Below, in pieces: positions 1 to 7,544 of a DNA stretch of 14,702 bases (positions within the stretch are counted from its first letter, which is position 1; every line of letters begins with the position of its first letter). Source of the DNA: Caryophanon sp036309765. GTDB lineage: Bacteria; Bacillota; Bacilli; Bacillales_A; Planococcaceae. A program made the translations under genes and the position numbers. Under the pieces are notes generated by a model that was not told where the DNA came from, searched no databases, and saw nothing but the letters and a program-made list of their open reading frames with translations. The stretch spans positions 1 to 14,702 of the forward strand of contig JAXJTE010000009.1 in the NCBI GenBank assembly GCA_036309765.1, given 5' to 3'.

Positions 1-663
1 GATTGGCATTGTCCACTCGTCGTGCGTGCTCCGTTTGGTGGTGGCGTTCACGGTGCGCTTTATCACTCGCAGTCTGTTGAGGCACTATTTGCGAACACGC
101 CCGGCTTAAAAATTGTCATCCCGTCGACGCCGTATGACGCAAAAGGGTTGCTTAAGGCGGCCATTCGTGATGATGATCCGGTACTGTTTTTTGAGCATAA
201 GCGTGCGTACCGTTTATTAAAAGGGGAAGTGCCAGACGAAGATTATACAATTCCAATTGGCAAGGCGGATGTAAAGCGTGAAGGAAGCGACATTACCGTT
301 ATTACGTACGGGCTTTGTGTGCATTTTGCATTGCAGGCGGCAGACCGACTAAAAAGCGACGGCATTGAAGCGCATATTGTCGATTTACGCACCGTGTATC
401 CGCTTGACAAGGAAGCGATTATTGAAGCGGCACGTAAAACGGGGAAAGTATTGCTCGTAACAGAGGACAATAAAGAGGGCAGCATTTTAAGCGAAGTGGC
501 GGCCATTATCGGGGAGCATTGCTTATTTGATTTAGATGCGCCGATTATGCGTTTAGCTGGCCCCGACGTACCGGCGATGCCATATGCGCCGACGATGGAG
601 AAATTCTTTATGATGAACCCACAAAAAATAGAGCGTGCGATGCGAGAGCTTGCCGCATTTTAA
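1..663 (+). CDS. bkdAB: Branched-chain 2-oxoacid dehydrogenase E1 component, beta subunit (5'-truncated by window edge)
   Basis: The reading frame is open from base 1 (DWHCPLVVRAPFGGGVHGAL...) to TAA at 661-663, so 220 residues are visible and roughly the first 105 of a usual ~327-residue E1 beta are off the left edge. The visible part starts in the pyrimidine-domain core (VVRAPFGGG-HGALYHSQS-E) and continues through the transketolase C-terminal domain (ITVITYG, IVDLRTVYPLD, LLVTEDN), ending with a terminal PYAPTMEKFFMMNP-type motif. With E1 alpha it decarboxylates the 2-oxoacids of Val, Ile and Leu using thiamine diphosphate and passes the acyl group to E2 lipoamide in the cytoplasmic BKDH complex. 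The E2 gene follows after 15 bases, so the two are co-transcribed. Pyruvate or acetoin dehydrogenase beta subunits are close relatives; the methylmalonyl-CoA context favours the branched-chain enzyme. The GTG at 22 lies inside the fold and is not a start. Confidence 0.9.
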   Translation, partial: DWHCPLVVRAPFGGGVHGALYHSQSVEALFANTPGLKIVIPSTPYDAKGLLKAAIRDDDPVLFFEHKRAYRLLKGEVPDEDYTIPIGKADVKREGSDITVITYGLCVHFALQAADRLKSDGIEAHIVDLRTVYPLDKEAIIEAARKTGKVLLVTEDNKEGSILSEVAAIIGEHCLFDLDAPIMRLAGPDVPAMPYAPTMEKFFMMNPQKIERAMRELAAF

Positions 664-678
664 GCGAGGTGTTGGAGG

Positions 679-1908
679 ATGGAGAAAATTACGATGCCAC
701 AGCTAGGCGAAAGTGTCACAGAAGGAACGATTGAACGCTGGATTGTTGCACCGGGTGAGCGTGTGGAAAAATACGACCCAATTGCGGAAGTGCAAACGGA
801 TAAAGTGCTTGCGGAAGTGCCGAGTTCATACAGCGGCATTATGGGTGAGCAGCTTGCACAAATAGGCGATACGATTCCAGTCGGTGACGTCATTTGTATG
901 ATCGACACAGGCGATGCGCCAACTGTGCAACAAACAATAGAAGAAACTTCACAAAAACAAGACAGTGCGATGCCAAAAGCACGCTATTCACCTGTTGTCA
1001 TGCGTCTTGCGAGTGAGCATCATATTGATTTACAGCGCATGGAAGGAAGCGGAGCAGGTGGCCGTATTACGCGTAAGGACATCGAGGCACTTATTGCAGC
1101 AGGAGGACAGCAACATGAAGTCGCAGTAGAAGCACCGCAGCCAAAAGTGGAGGAGACGCTGCAAGCAGAGCGTAAAAAGCCTGTGACGAAGAAGCGCCAA
1201 GAAAACGGTGATACGCTCATTCCAGTAAGCAGTGTGCGCCGCGTCATTGCCGAAAAAATGACGCGCAGCTTGCATGAAATTCCACACGCATGGATGGCGA
1301 TTGAGGTGGACGTCACGGACATGGTGAAGTACCGCAATAGCGTGAAGGATATGTTTTATGAAAAGGAAGGCTTTAAGCTAACATATTTCCCGTTCTTTAT
1401 CGAGGCGATTGCGAAGGCGCTGAAAAAATTCCCGCTATTAAACAGCACATGGGAGGGCGATTACATTCGTCAGCATAAGGACGTACACATTTCGATTGCC
1501 GTCGCGGTTGAGGACGCGCTGTACGTTCCTGTTATTCGACATGCCGACGATTATTCGGTGCGTGGATTAGCGAAGCAAATTAATCGCCTCGCTACGTCGG
1601 TACGTGAAGGCACGATGACGATGGAGCAAATGCAAGGTGGTACGTTTACGATTAATAATACCGGCGCATTCGGCTCGATTTTATCAAAGGGCATCATCAA
1701 TCATCCACAAGCTGCTATAATACAGGTTGAATCAATTGTTCAAAAACCGGTATTCATAGAAGAAAATGTATTAGCAGGGCGTCATATTGCAAATTTATGT
1801 ATTTCAATTGACCACAGAATTTTAGATGGTTTAATTTGCGGTAAATTCCTACAGCATGTGAAGTTTTTACTCGAAAATTTCGAAAAAAGGCAGATGTCAG
1901 TCGACTGA
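679..1908 (+). CDS. bkdB: Branched-chain 2-oxoacid dehydrogenase E2, dihydrolipoamide acyltransferase
   Basis: A 409-residue protein with the classic E2 order: lipoyl domain at about 1-78 with the lipoylated lysine at K42 (QTDKVLAEV); an Ala/Gln/Glu/Lys-rich linker; a peripheral subunit-binding domain at about 102-140 (YSPVVMRLA...GAGGRITRKDIE); a charged linker; and the acyltransferase core at about 182-400 with the active-site DHRILDG at 378-384 (H379, D383). It transfers the branched acyl group from E1 to CoA and forms the core of the complex. Start choice: GGAGG abuts the ATG at 679 and cannot serve it, but GAGGTG at 666-671 is spaced 7 bases away and fits; ATG 694 would instead use GGAGG at an over-long 15 bases. 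G+C drops sharply in the last ~220 bases (see findings), but the frame and the active-site motif are intact. A strong terminator follows the stop. Confidence 0.93.
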   Translation: MEKITMPQLGESVTEGTIERWIVAPGERVEKYDPIAEVQTDKVLAEVPSSYSGIMGEQLAQIGDTIPVGDVICMIDTGDAPTVQQTIEETSQKQDSAMPKARYSPVVMRLASEHHIDLQRMEGSGAGGRITRKDIEALIAAGGQQHEVAVEAPQPKVEETLQAERKKPVTKKRQENGDTLIPVSSVRRVIAEKMTRSLHEIPHAWMAIEVDVTDMVKYRNSVKDMFYEKEGFKLTYFPFFIEAIAKALKKFPLLNSTWEGDYIRQHKDVHISIAVAVEDALYVPVIRHADDYSVRGLAKQINRLATSVREGTMTMEQMQGGTFTINNTGAFGSILSKGIINHPQAAIIQVESIVQKPVFIEENVLAGRHIANLCISIDHRILDGLICGKFLQHVKFLLENFEKRQMSVD

Positions 1909-1913
1909 AATGA

Positions 1914-1953
1914 AGCGAAACCTTATGAAATATAAGGTTTCGCTAATTTTTTT
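1914..1953 (+). terminator. Rho-independent terminator of the bkd operon
   Basis: A perfect 13-bp stem, AGCGAAACCTTAT (1914-1926) against ATAAGGTTTCGCT (1932-1944), with the five-base loop GAAAT, followed by AA and seven T. It starts five bases after the E2 stop codon. The mutA promoter -35 begins only two bases after the T-tract, so the bkd and mut units are tightly packed but separately controlled. Confidence 0.93.
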
Positions 1954-1955
1954 CT

Positions 1956-1983
1956 TTGAACTCGCGCATTTATGTTATAGAAT
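1956..1983 (+). promoter_or_regulatory. Probable sigma-A promoter for mutA-mutB-meaB
   Basis: A TTGAAC -35 (1956-1961), 16-base spacer and TAGAAT -10 (1978-1983, five of six consensus). A shifted reading with TG at 1973-1974 before TATAGA is also possible. The start of transcription would fall near 1990, giving a leader of about 40 bases, too short for a cobalamin riboswitch. The call rests on pattern only. Confidence 0.55.
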
Positions 1984-2000
1984 AGGAAACAGAAACATCT

Positions 2001-2032
2001 AAGGGGGGAAAGCTTGTATAGCGTCCACTATG
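2001..2032 (+). promoter_or_regulatory. Displaced ribosome-binding site before mutA
   Basis: The only Shine-Dalgarno-like run, AAGGGGGG (2001-2008), ends 21 bases before ATG 2030 and 33 bases before the next in-frame ATG at 2042; 5-10 bases is normal. No ATG, GTG or TTG lies in frame between the run and 2030. An out-of-frame TTG at 2014 sits at near-ideal spacing and opens a 13-codon frame ending in TGA at 2053-2055, across both candidate mutA starts. Confidence 0.5.
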
Positions 2033-3721
2033 GCAAATACGATGAAAAACATTGAATTCAATCCTGCTTCTTACTCACAATGGCAAGATGCAGCTGTGAA
2101 AGCTTTAAAGGGGAAACCATTTGAATCACTTTTCACAAAAACAGCAGAAGGTATCACTCTTGAGCCGCTGTATACACAGCAAATGTTAGTTGATCAATTA
2201 GGAGATCAATTACAAAAGCAAGTCGCTACAATTCGTAGCAATGAATACTCTCAACAGTTCACTGTTGCACAACAAGCTTACGGAGATACAGCAGAGCAGT
2301 TCTTCGCAAATGTAGAGGAATCATTACAACGTGGAAACGAAGCGGTAACAATTGATAGCCGTGTGAACTTCACTTGGGACGAGGCTGCGTTAACAAAAGT
2401 AGCGTCTTATTTAACTGAATATTCATTTAAACTGATTGTTCAAGGTCAAGATGACGTATTATTAAAAGCGTTTGATTATATCGCAGAGGACAAGGCTTCT
2501 CAAGTAGAAGGCTTTATTATTTCTTCTAAAACGGTAACGCTTTCAAAGTTCGGAAAAGTTCGAACATATTGCGCAGATGCTGCAGCCGTACATAACAACG
2601 GTGCAACAGCTGTTCAAGAATTAGCGTTTGCTTTAGCATCGGCAGCTAAATTTGCAAACGAAGAAGAATCATTTGACGCATTCGCAGCGAAGTTTTTCGT
2701 AAACTTTGCCGTTGATACGCAGTTCTTCATGGAAGTTGCGAAGTTACGCGCATTTAAAGTGTTATGGCAAGCATTCACTGCTGCATATGGCAAAGAAGTA
2801 GCGGTACCAGTTGTTGCAGAAACATCAATCCGCAGCTTCTCAAAATACGATGTGTACGTAAACTTATTACGTGCTGGCAACGAAACGTTATCAGCAGCAA
2901 TCGGTGGTGTAGACGTATTCACAGTTCACCCACACGACGTATTAAGCAAGCCAACTGAGCAATCAATTCGTATCGCTCGTAACGTTCAATTAGTCATTAC
3001 AGAAGAAGCACACGTATTAAAAGTACAAGACCCAGCTGGTGGCTCATACTTCGTAGAGAGCTTAACGAACGCACTTGTAAAAGATGCATGGGCATACTTC
3101 TTACAAATTGAAGAAGCGGGTGGCATCGACGAGTTCGCGTCACAATTTGAAGCGGACGTAGAAGAAGCTTACAACGCGCGCGTAAAAGCAACGCAAACAC
3201 GTAAGCAATCATTAATCGGTACAAACATTTACGCAAACTCAGAAGACGTTGTTGCTACAGAAGAAAACGTTCAATTTGCAGATGTTAAACGTATCGCAGC
3301 ACCGTTTGAAGCATTACGTGCAGAAGCAACTGCAGCAAATGCAAAAGCAGCAATTTTATCATTCGGTGAGTTAAAGAAAGTAAAACCACGCGCAGACTTC
3401 GTGTCAGGCGTATTAAATACAGTTGGCATCGTTGCAGAACAGCCAGCACCATTTGCAACAGTGGAAGAAGCACAAGCATTTTTAGCACAAACAAATGCAT
3501 CTTACATCGTTGTGGCAGGAACAGATGATGACGTAAAAGCAAACATCGCAGCGATTTTAACAGCGAAAAAAGCAGGTCAAATTGTAGACGTCGCTGGTCG
3601 TTTCAAAGAAGACGAAGAAGCATTTGCACAAGCAGGTGTTGATGGTTACGTCTTTGGTGGTCAAAACATTATCGAAAAACTACAAGGCGTGTTAACAGCA
3701 ATGAAGGAGGGTCAGCGATGA
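2030..3721 (+). CDS. mutA: Methylmalonyl-CoA mutase small (beta, non-catalytic) subunit
   Basis: A 563-residue protein. The N-terminal ~430 residues are the MM-CoA mutase TIM-barrel domain (starting SYSQWQDAAVKALKGKPFESL, with FFMEVAKLRAFKVLW and QDPAGGSYFVESLT typical of the family). The C-terminal ~125 residues are a degenerate B12-binding fold that lacks the DxHxxG cobalamin ligand motif, as expected for the small subunit, which binds no cofactor but forms the heterodimer with MutB. It is somewhat short for the family, which often exceeds 600 residues. MutB follows with an ATGA overlap, consistent with translational coupling and 1:1 synthesis. The start is uncertain between ATG 2030 (MANTMKNIEF) and ATG 2042 (MKNIEF); neither has a normally spaced ribosome-binding site. 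Together with MutB it isomerises (R)-methylmalonyl-CoA to succinyl-CoA. Confidence 0.92.
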   Translation: MANTMKNIEFNPASYSQWQDAAVKALKGKPFESLFTKTAEGITLEPLYTQQMLVDQLGDQLQKQVATIRSNEYSQQFTVAQQAYGDTAEQFFANVEESLQRGNEAVTIDSRVNFTWDEAALTKVASYLTEYSFKLIVQGQDDVLLKAFDYIAEDKASQVEGFIISSKTVTLSKFGKVRTYCADAAAVHNNGATAVQELAFALASAAKFANEEESFDAFAAKFFVNFAVDTQFFMEVAKLRAFKVLWQAFTAAYGKEVAVPVVAETSIRSFSKYDVYVNLLRAGNETLSAAIGGVDVFTVHPHDVLSKPTEQSIRIARNVQLVITEEAHVLKVQDPAGGSYFVESLTNALVKDAWAYFLQIEEAGGIDEFASQFEADVEEAYNARVKATQTRKQSLIGTNIYANSEDVVATEENVQFADVKRIAAPFEALRAEATAANAKAAILSFGELKKVKPRADFVSGVLNTVGIVAEQPAPFATVEEAQAFLAQTNASYIVVAGTDDDVKANIAAILTAKKAGQIVDVAGRFKEDEEAFAQAGVDGYVFGGQNIIEKLQGVLTAMKEGQR

Positions 3722-5868
3722 GCAAGGCAAATTTTAACGCAATCGCAATTGAAGATGTATTAGCACAACAAAACGCAGAAGCTTCAAGCACATTTTTAAC
3801 GAATGAAGGCATTGAAGTGAAAAACGTTTATAATGCACAAGATACAGAAGGGCTAAATCACTTAAATGACGTAGCAGGTATTGCACCGAATACGCGTGGC
3901 CCATACCCAACAATGTATGTAGCGCGTCCTTGGACAGTACGTCAATACGCTGGTTTCTCTACAGCAGAAGAATCAAACGCTTTCTACAAGCGTAACTTAG
4001 CAATGGGTCAAAAAGGTTTATCGGTAGCGTTTGACTTAGCGACACACCGCGGCTATGACTCAGATCACGAGCGCGTAAAAGGTGACGTAGGTAAAGCAGG
4101 CGTTGCAATTGATTCAGTAGAAGATATGAAAATTTTATTTGACTCAATTCCACTTGACCAAATGTCTGTATCGATGACGATGAACGGTGCGGTATTACCA
4201 ATCCTAGCATTCTACATCGTTGCAGCTGAGGAGCAAGGGGTGACACCAGATTTATTAGCTGGTACGATCCAAAACGACATTTTAAAAGAGTACATGGTAC
4301 GTAACACTTACATTTACCCACCAGCAATGTCGATGAAAATTATTGCAGACATTTTCGAATTTACAGCGAAATTCATGCCGAAATTTAACTCGATTTCAAT
4401 TTCTGGTTACCATATTCAAGAAGCGGGTGCAACAAACGACATCGAGCTTGCTTACACGTTAGCTGACGGTCTTGAATACGTACGTACTGGTTTAGCAGCT
4501 GGTATCGACATCGATTCATTCGCACCACGTTTATCGTTCTTCTGGGCAATCGGTATGAACTACTACATGGAAGTAGCAAAAATGCGTGCAGCACGCCGTA
4601 TTTGGGCTCAAATGATGTCAACGTTCAACCCGAAAAACGACAAAACATTAGCATTACGTACACACTCACAAACGTCTGGTTGGTCATTAACAGAGCAAGA
4701 TCCATTCAACAACGTAACGCGTACTTTAGTAGAAGCAAACGCTGCAGCAATGGGTCATACGCAATCACTTCACACAAACGCATTAGACGAAGCGATCGCG
4801 TTACCGACAGACTTCTCAGCTCGTATTGCGCGTAATACGCAATTATTCTTACAAGAAGAAACAGGCATGACAAAAGTAATCGATCCATGGGGCGGTTCTT
4901 ACTACGTTGAGAAATTAACGGATGAGTTAACGGAAAAAGCATGGGCATTAATCGAAGAAATTGAAGAGCTTGGTGGTATGGCAAAAGCGATCGAAACAGG
5001 CTTACCGAAAATGAAAGTTGAAGAAGCAGCGGCAAAACGTCAAGCGAAAATCGACTCAAAAGCAGAAGTAATTGTTGGTGTAAACAAATACCGTCTAGCA
5101 GAAGAGGATCCAATCGATATTTTAGACATTGACAACGCGCTTGTTCGTGAGCAGCAAATCCAACGCCTTGAGAAGATGAAAGCAGAGCGTAACGAAGAGG
5201 AAGTTCAAAAGCATTTAGCACGCTTAACAAAAGCTGCTCAAGATGGCTCAGAAAACTTACTTGCAGTTGCGGTTGACGCAGCTCGTGCTCGTGCATCACT
5301 TGGTGAAATTTCAGACGCAATCGAAGTTGTATCTGGTCGCCATAAAGCAGTAATTCGTTCAATTTCTGGCGTATACTCTTCAAACTACGCAGAAAACGAT
5401 CAAATTGCAGAAGTACAACAAATGACGAACGAATTCTTAGAAAACGAAGGTCGTCGTCCACGTATTTTAGTGGCGAAAATGGGTCAAGACGGTCATGACC
5501 GCGGTGCGAAAGTTGTTGCAACTGCGTATGCGGATATGGGCTTTGACGTAGATATTTCTCCATTATTCATGACGCCGGCTGAAACAGCGCAAATGGCTGT
5601 TGAAAATGACGTGCATGTTGTCGGTGTATCTTCACTTGCAGCAGGTCACAAAACATTAGTACCTGAATTACGTGACGAACTGAAAAAATTAGGTCGCGAA
5701 GATATTATTATCGTTTGCGGCGGCGTTATCCCAGCGCAAGATTACGACTTCTTATACAAAAACGGTGCTTCTGCGATCTTTGGTCCAGGTACTGTATTAC
5801 CAGTAGCGTCTCAAAAATTAATCGAGATTATTTATGAGCGCCTAGGTTACGAGGAAGAAACGAAGTAA
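3718..5868 (+). CDS. mutB: Methylmalonyl-CoA mutase large (alpha, catalytic) subunit
   Basis: A 716-residue adenosylcobalamin enzyme, normal length. The substrate TIM barrel occupies about 30-560. Residues matching the Propionibacterium catalytic Tyr89, Arg207 and His244 are Y77 (WTVRQYAGF), R195 (YMVRNTYIYPP) and H232 (SGYHIQEAGA), all offset by the same 12 positions. The C-terminal B12-binding domain, about 580-710, carries D591-G-H593-D-R-G, the base-off/His-on cobalt ligand motif, followed by SSLAAGH and a GPGTVLP loop. The enzyme is therefore predicted active, converting (R)-methylmalonyl-CoA to succinyl-CoA. ATG 3718 overlaps the mutA stop by four bases, with AAGGAGG seven bases upstream. 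Codon use is strongly biased (Ala GCA, Leu TTA, Asn AAC), which suggests high expression. Confidence 0.97.
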   Translation: MSKANFNAIAIEDVLAQQNAEASSTFLTNEGIEVKNVYNAQDTEGLNHLNDVAGIAPNTRGPYPTMYVARPWTVRQYAGFSTAEESNAFYKRNLAMGQKGLSVAFDLATHRGYDSDHERVKGDVGKAGVAIDSVEDMKILFDSIPLDQMSVSMTMNGAVLPILAFYIVAAEEQGVTPDLLAGTIQNDILKEYMVRNTYIYPPAMSMKIIADIFEFTAKFMPKFNSISISGYHIQEAGATNDIELAYTLADGLEYVRTGLAAGIDIDSFAPRLSFFWAIGMNYYMEVAKMRAARRIWAQMMSTFNPKNDKTLALRTHSQTSGWSLTEQDPFNNVTRTLVEANAAAMGHTQSLHTNALDEAIALPTDFSARIARNTQLFLQEETGMTKVIDPWGGSYYVEKLTDELTEKAWALIEEIEELGGMAKAIETGLPKMKVEEAAAKRQAKIDSKAEVIVGVNKYRLAEEDPIDILDIDNALVREQQIQRLEKMKAERNEEEVQKHLARLTKAAQDGSENLLAVAVDAARARASLGEISDAIEVVSGRHKAVIRSISGVYSSNYAENDQIAEVQQMTNEFLENEGRRPRILVAKMGQDGHDRGAKVVATAYADMGFDVDISPLFMTPAETAQMAVENDVHVVGVSSLAAGHKTLVPELRDELKKLGREDIIIVCGGVIPAQDYDFLYKNGASAIFGPGTVLPVASQKLIEIIYERLGYEEETK

Positions 5869-6944
5869 TGCAGCAAAAAGACACTGCACTTCACGTGATG
5901 AAGGGTGTTGGCCGAAACCATGATGGCTTAAGCGAAACACCTCGTCGCACCTTCAAAAAGAAGAAACAAACACCGCTCGATTTAGAGCATTTAGCAACGC
6001 AAATTCGTGTAGGCTCACGTTTAGAGCTTTCTCGCGGCATTACGCTCGTAGAAAGCTCAAACTTAGAACACCGCGCACAAGCACAGCAATTATTGCAAGA
6101 GCTATTACCTGACACTGGGAAGTCGATTCGCATCGGCATTACCGGTGTACCAGGTGCCGGCAAAAGCTCGTTTATCGAGGCGTTCGGTACAATGCTTGCA
6201 AAATTGGGGAAAAAGGTTGCAGTACTAGCAATCGACCCAAGTTCATCGCTGTCTGGTGGTAGTATTTTAGGCGATAAAACGCGTATGGAAGAGCTTGTCA
6301 AGCAGCCAAATGCGTTCGTTCGTCCATCTCCTACAGCTGGTACACTCGGTGGGGTGCATAAAAAAACGCGTGAAACGATGCTTCTTTGTGAGGCAGCGGG
6401 CTATGATGTCATTTTAATTGAGACAGTCGGTGTTGGGCAAAGTGAAACGTACGTGCGTGGCATGGTAGACTTCTTCTTATTACTTGTATTAACAGGTGCA
6501 GGAGATGAGCTACAAGGGATGAAGAAGGGCATTATGGAGCTTGCCGATACAATTATCGTGCATAAAGCAGACGGCGATAACGCACGTACTGCAAAGCGCA
6601 CGATGCAGGAGTATAAGCAAATTCTCCACTTCCTTCAGCCGGCGACGCAAGGTTGGATTACGCGTGCTTTAACCGTTTCTTCATTGGAGAAAAAAGGTTT
6701 AGACAATGTTTGGGATACGATTAATGAGTTCGTGCAAACAGGACAAGACAACAATGTATTCGATCAACGTCGGAACGAGCAAACACGCGATTGGTTCCGC
6801 ACGATGATTACGGATCATTTAATTGATACATTTTATGGCAATCCACAAAACAAACAACAAGTAAGCAACTTAGAAGCAAAAATATTAAATGGTGAGCTAA
6901 CTGTTTCACAAGGTGTTGAATCATTATTTCACGATAAGGCGTGA
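5868..6944 (+). CDS. meaB: Methylmalonyl-CoA mutase-associated GTPase MeaB
   Basis: A 358-residue G3E-class P-loop GTPase (MeaB/ArgK). Walker A is GVPGAGKS at about 93-100; DPSSSLSGGSILGDKTRM at about 123-140 is the MeaB signature; Walker B/switch region is DVILIETVGVGQSE at about 180-193; the base-specificity motif is HKAD at about 232-235; and a C-terminal helical dimerisation arm follows. Family knowledge: MeaB gates adenosylcobalamin loading into the mutase and protects it from inactivation. A basic ~35-residue N-terminal extension (FKKKKQ) precedes the core. Its ATG shares one base with the mutB stop (TAATG); the nearest purine run, GAGG, is about 13 bases away, so translation probably depends on coupling to mutB. 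I see no intrinsic terminator in the ~100 bases after the stop. Confidence 0.95.
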   Translation: MQQKDTALHVMKGVGRNHDGLSETPRRTFKKKKQTPLDLEHLATQIRVGSRLELSRGITLVESSNLEHRAQAQQLLQELLPDTGKSIRIGITGVPGAGKSSFIEAFGTMLAKLGKKVAVLAIDPSSSLSGGSILGDKTRMEELVKQPNAFVRPSPTAGTLGGVHKKTRETMLLCEAAGYDVILIETVGVGQSETYVRGMVDFFLLLVLTGAGDELQGMKKGIMELADTIIVHKADGDNARTAKRTMQEYKQILHFLQPATQGWITRALTVSSLEKKGLDNVWDTINEFVQTGQDNNVFDQRRNEQTRDWFRTMITDHLIDTFYGNPQNKQQVSNLEAKILNGELTVSQGVESLFHDKA

Positions 6945-6969
6945 CGCTAAAGTTTTCGAATCAACTTCT

Positions 6970-6997
6970 TTGCAACCGAGCAATTCCTTGTTATGAT
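6970..6997 (+). promoter_or_regulatory. Probable extended -10 sigma-A promoter for the bacilliredoxin gene
   Basis: TTGCAA -35 (6970-6975), a 16-base spacer and TATGAT -10 (6992-6997) preceded by the TGT extension (6989-6991). Transcription would start near 7004, about 43 bases before the ATG. No terminator separates it from meaB, so readthrough from the mut operon is also possible. Confidence 0.55.
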
Positions 6998-7046
6998 AGG
7001 AAAGAATCTACGCACAACTGTGTGATATACAAAGGAGTTCGATTAT

Positions 7047-7487
7047 ATGAACATGGATTACGATTTATTTATGCGTGAAATTACGACAACAGCTCGTAAC
7101 GAAATGGAAGCAGCAGGCTATGAGCAATTACAAACACCAGAAGCAGTTGTTGAAGCATTTCAACGCACTGGTACGACACTTGTAATGGTGAACTCAGTAT
7201 GTGGTTGTGCAGGCGGTATTGCACGTCCAGCAGCGGCATATTCAGTACATTACGACAAACGTCCAGAGCATTTAGTGACGGTGTTTGCAGGACAAGACAA
7301 AGAGGCAACAGCAGAAGCACGCTACTTATTCGGTGAGGATCACATTCCATCATCACCATCATTTGTACTATTAAAAGATGGTCAAGTCGTTGCAGAAGTT
7401 GGTCGTTACGAAATTGAAGGGCATGACCCATCATCAGTTGTAGCGAACTTACAAGGTCACTTTGATGAGCATTGTGAAGAAATGTAA
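7047..7487 (+). CDS. brxB: BrxA/BrxB family bacilliredoxin (YphP/YqiW type)
   Basis: A 146-residue thioredoxin-fold protein of usual family length. The redox site is C52-G-C54 in NSVCGCAGG, the CGC motif of this family, followed by ARPA, with SPSFVLLKDGQVV and RYEIEGHDPSSV toward the C terminus. Known role of the family: removing bacillithiol from S-bacillithiolated proteins in the cytoplasm of Firmicutes, with C52 the attacking cysteine. AAAGGAG lies nine bases before the ATG. The position downstream of bkd genes and upstream of a YqjA-like gene matches B. subtilis YqiW (BrxB), which is why BrxB is preferred over BrxA; the paralogue choice is inference. Confidence 0.9.
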   Translation: MNMDYDLFMREITTTARNEMEAAGYEQLQTPEAVVEAFQRTGTTLVMVNSVCGCAGGIARPAAAYSVHYDKRPEHLVTVFAGQDKEATAEARYLFGEDHIPSSPSFVLLKDGQVVAEVGRYEIEGHDPSSVVANLQGHFDEHCEEM

Positions 7488-7494
7488 TATGTAA

Positions 7495-7524
7495 TAGCGT
7501 GGGAGGCGTCGTCCTCTCACACTA
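7495..7524 (+). other. Intergenic hairpin without T-tract
   Basis: TAGCGTGGGAGG (7495-7506) pairs with CCTCTCACACTA (7513-7524): 12 positions with one C-A mismatch and one G-U wobble, and a six-base loop. It begins seven bases after the bacilliredoxin stop and ends seven bases before the ribosome-binding site of the next gene. No T-run follows on the plus strand, so it is not a standard terminator; it may be an mRNA-stability or processing element. Confidence 0.45.
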
Positions 7525-7544
7525 TACACATAAAGGAGTTTCCT

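Noticed and set aside
22..24. GTG as the start of the E1 beta gene
   Set aside because: Conserved E1 beta sequence (DWHCPLV) continues in frame to base 1; the gene is truncated by the window.
1984..2029. Cobalamin riboswitch before the B12-dependent mutase genes
   Set aside because: The leader after the predicted promoter is only about 40 bases, and a cobalamin riboswitch needs roughly 200; the preceding bases are the bkd terminator.
3959..4327. Open frame on the minus strand inside mutB, and similar frames inside mutA, mmdA and the bacilliredoxin gene
   Set aside because: Low-complexity Leu/Arg translations mirroring codon bias; no ribosome-binding sites or family resemblance.
4706..5563. 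Long open frame (285 codons) antisense to mutB
   Set aside because: It lies wholly inside the catalytic gene, is a Leu/Arg/Gln-rich repetitive translation caused by the biased codons on the other strand, and has no recognisable domain.
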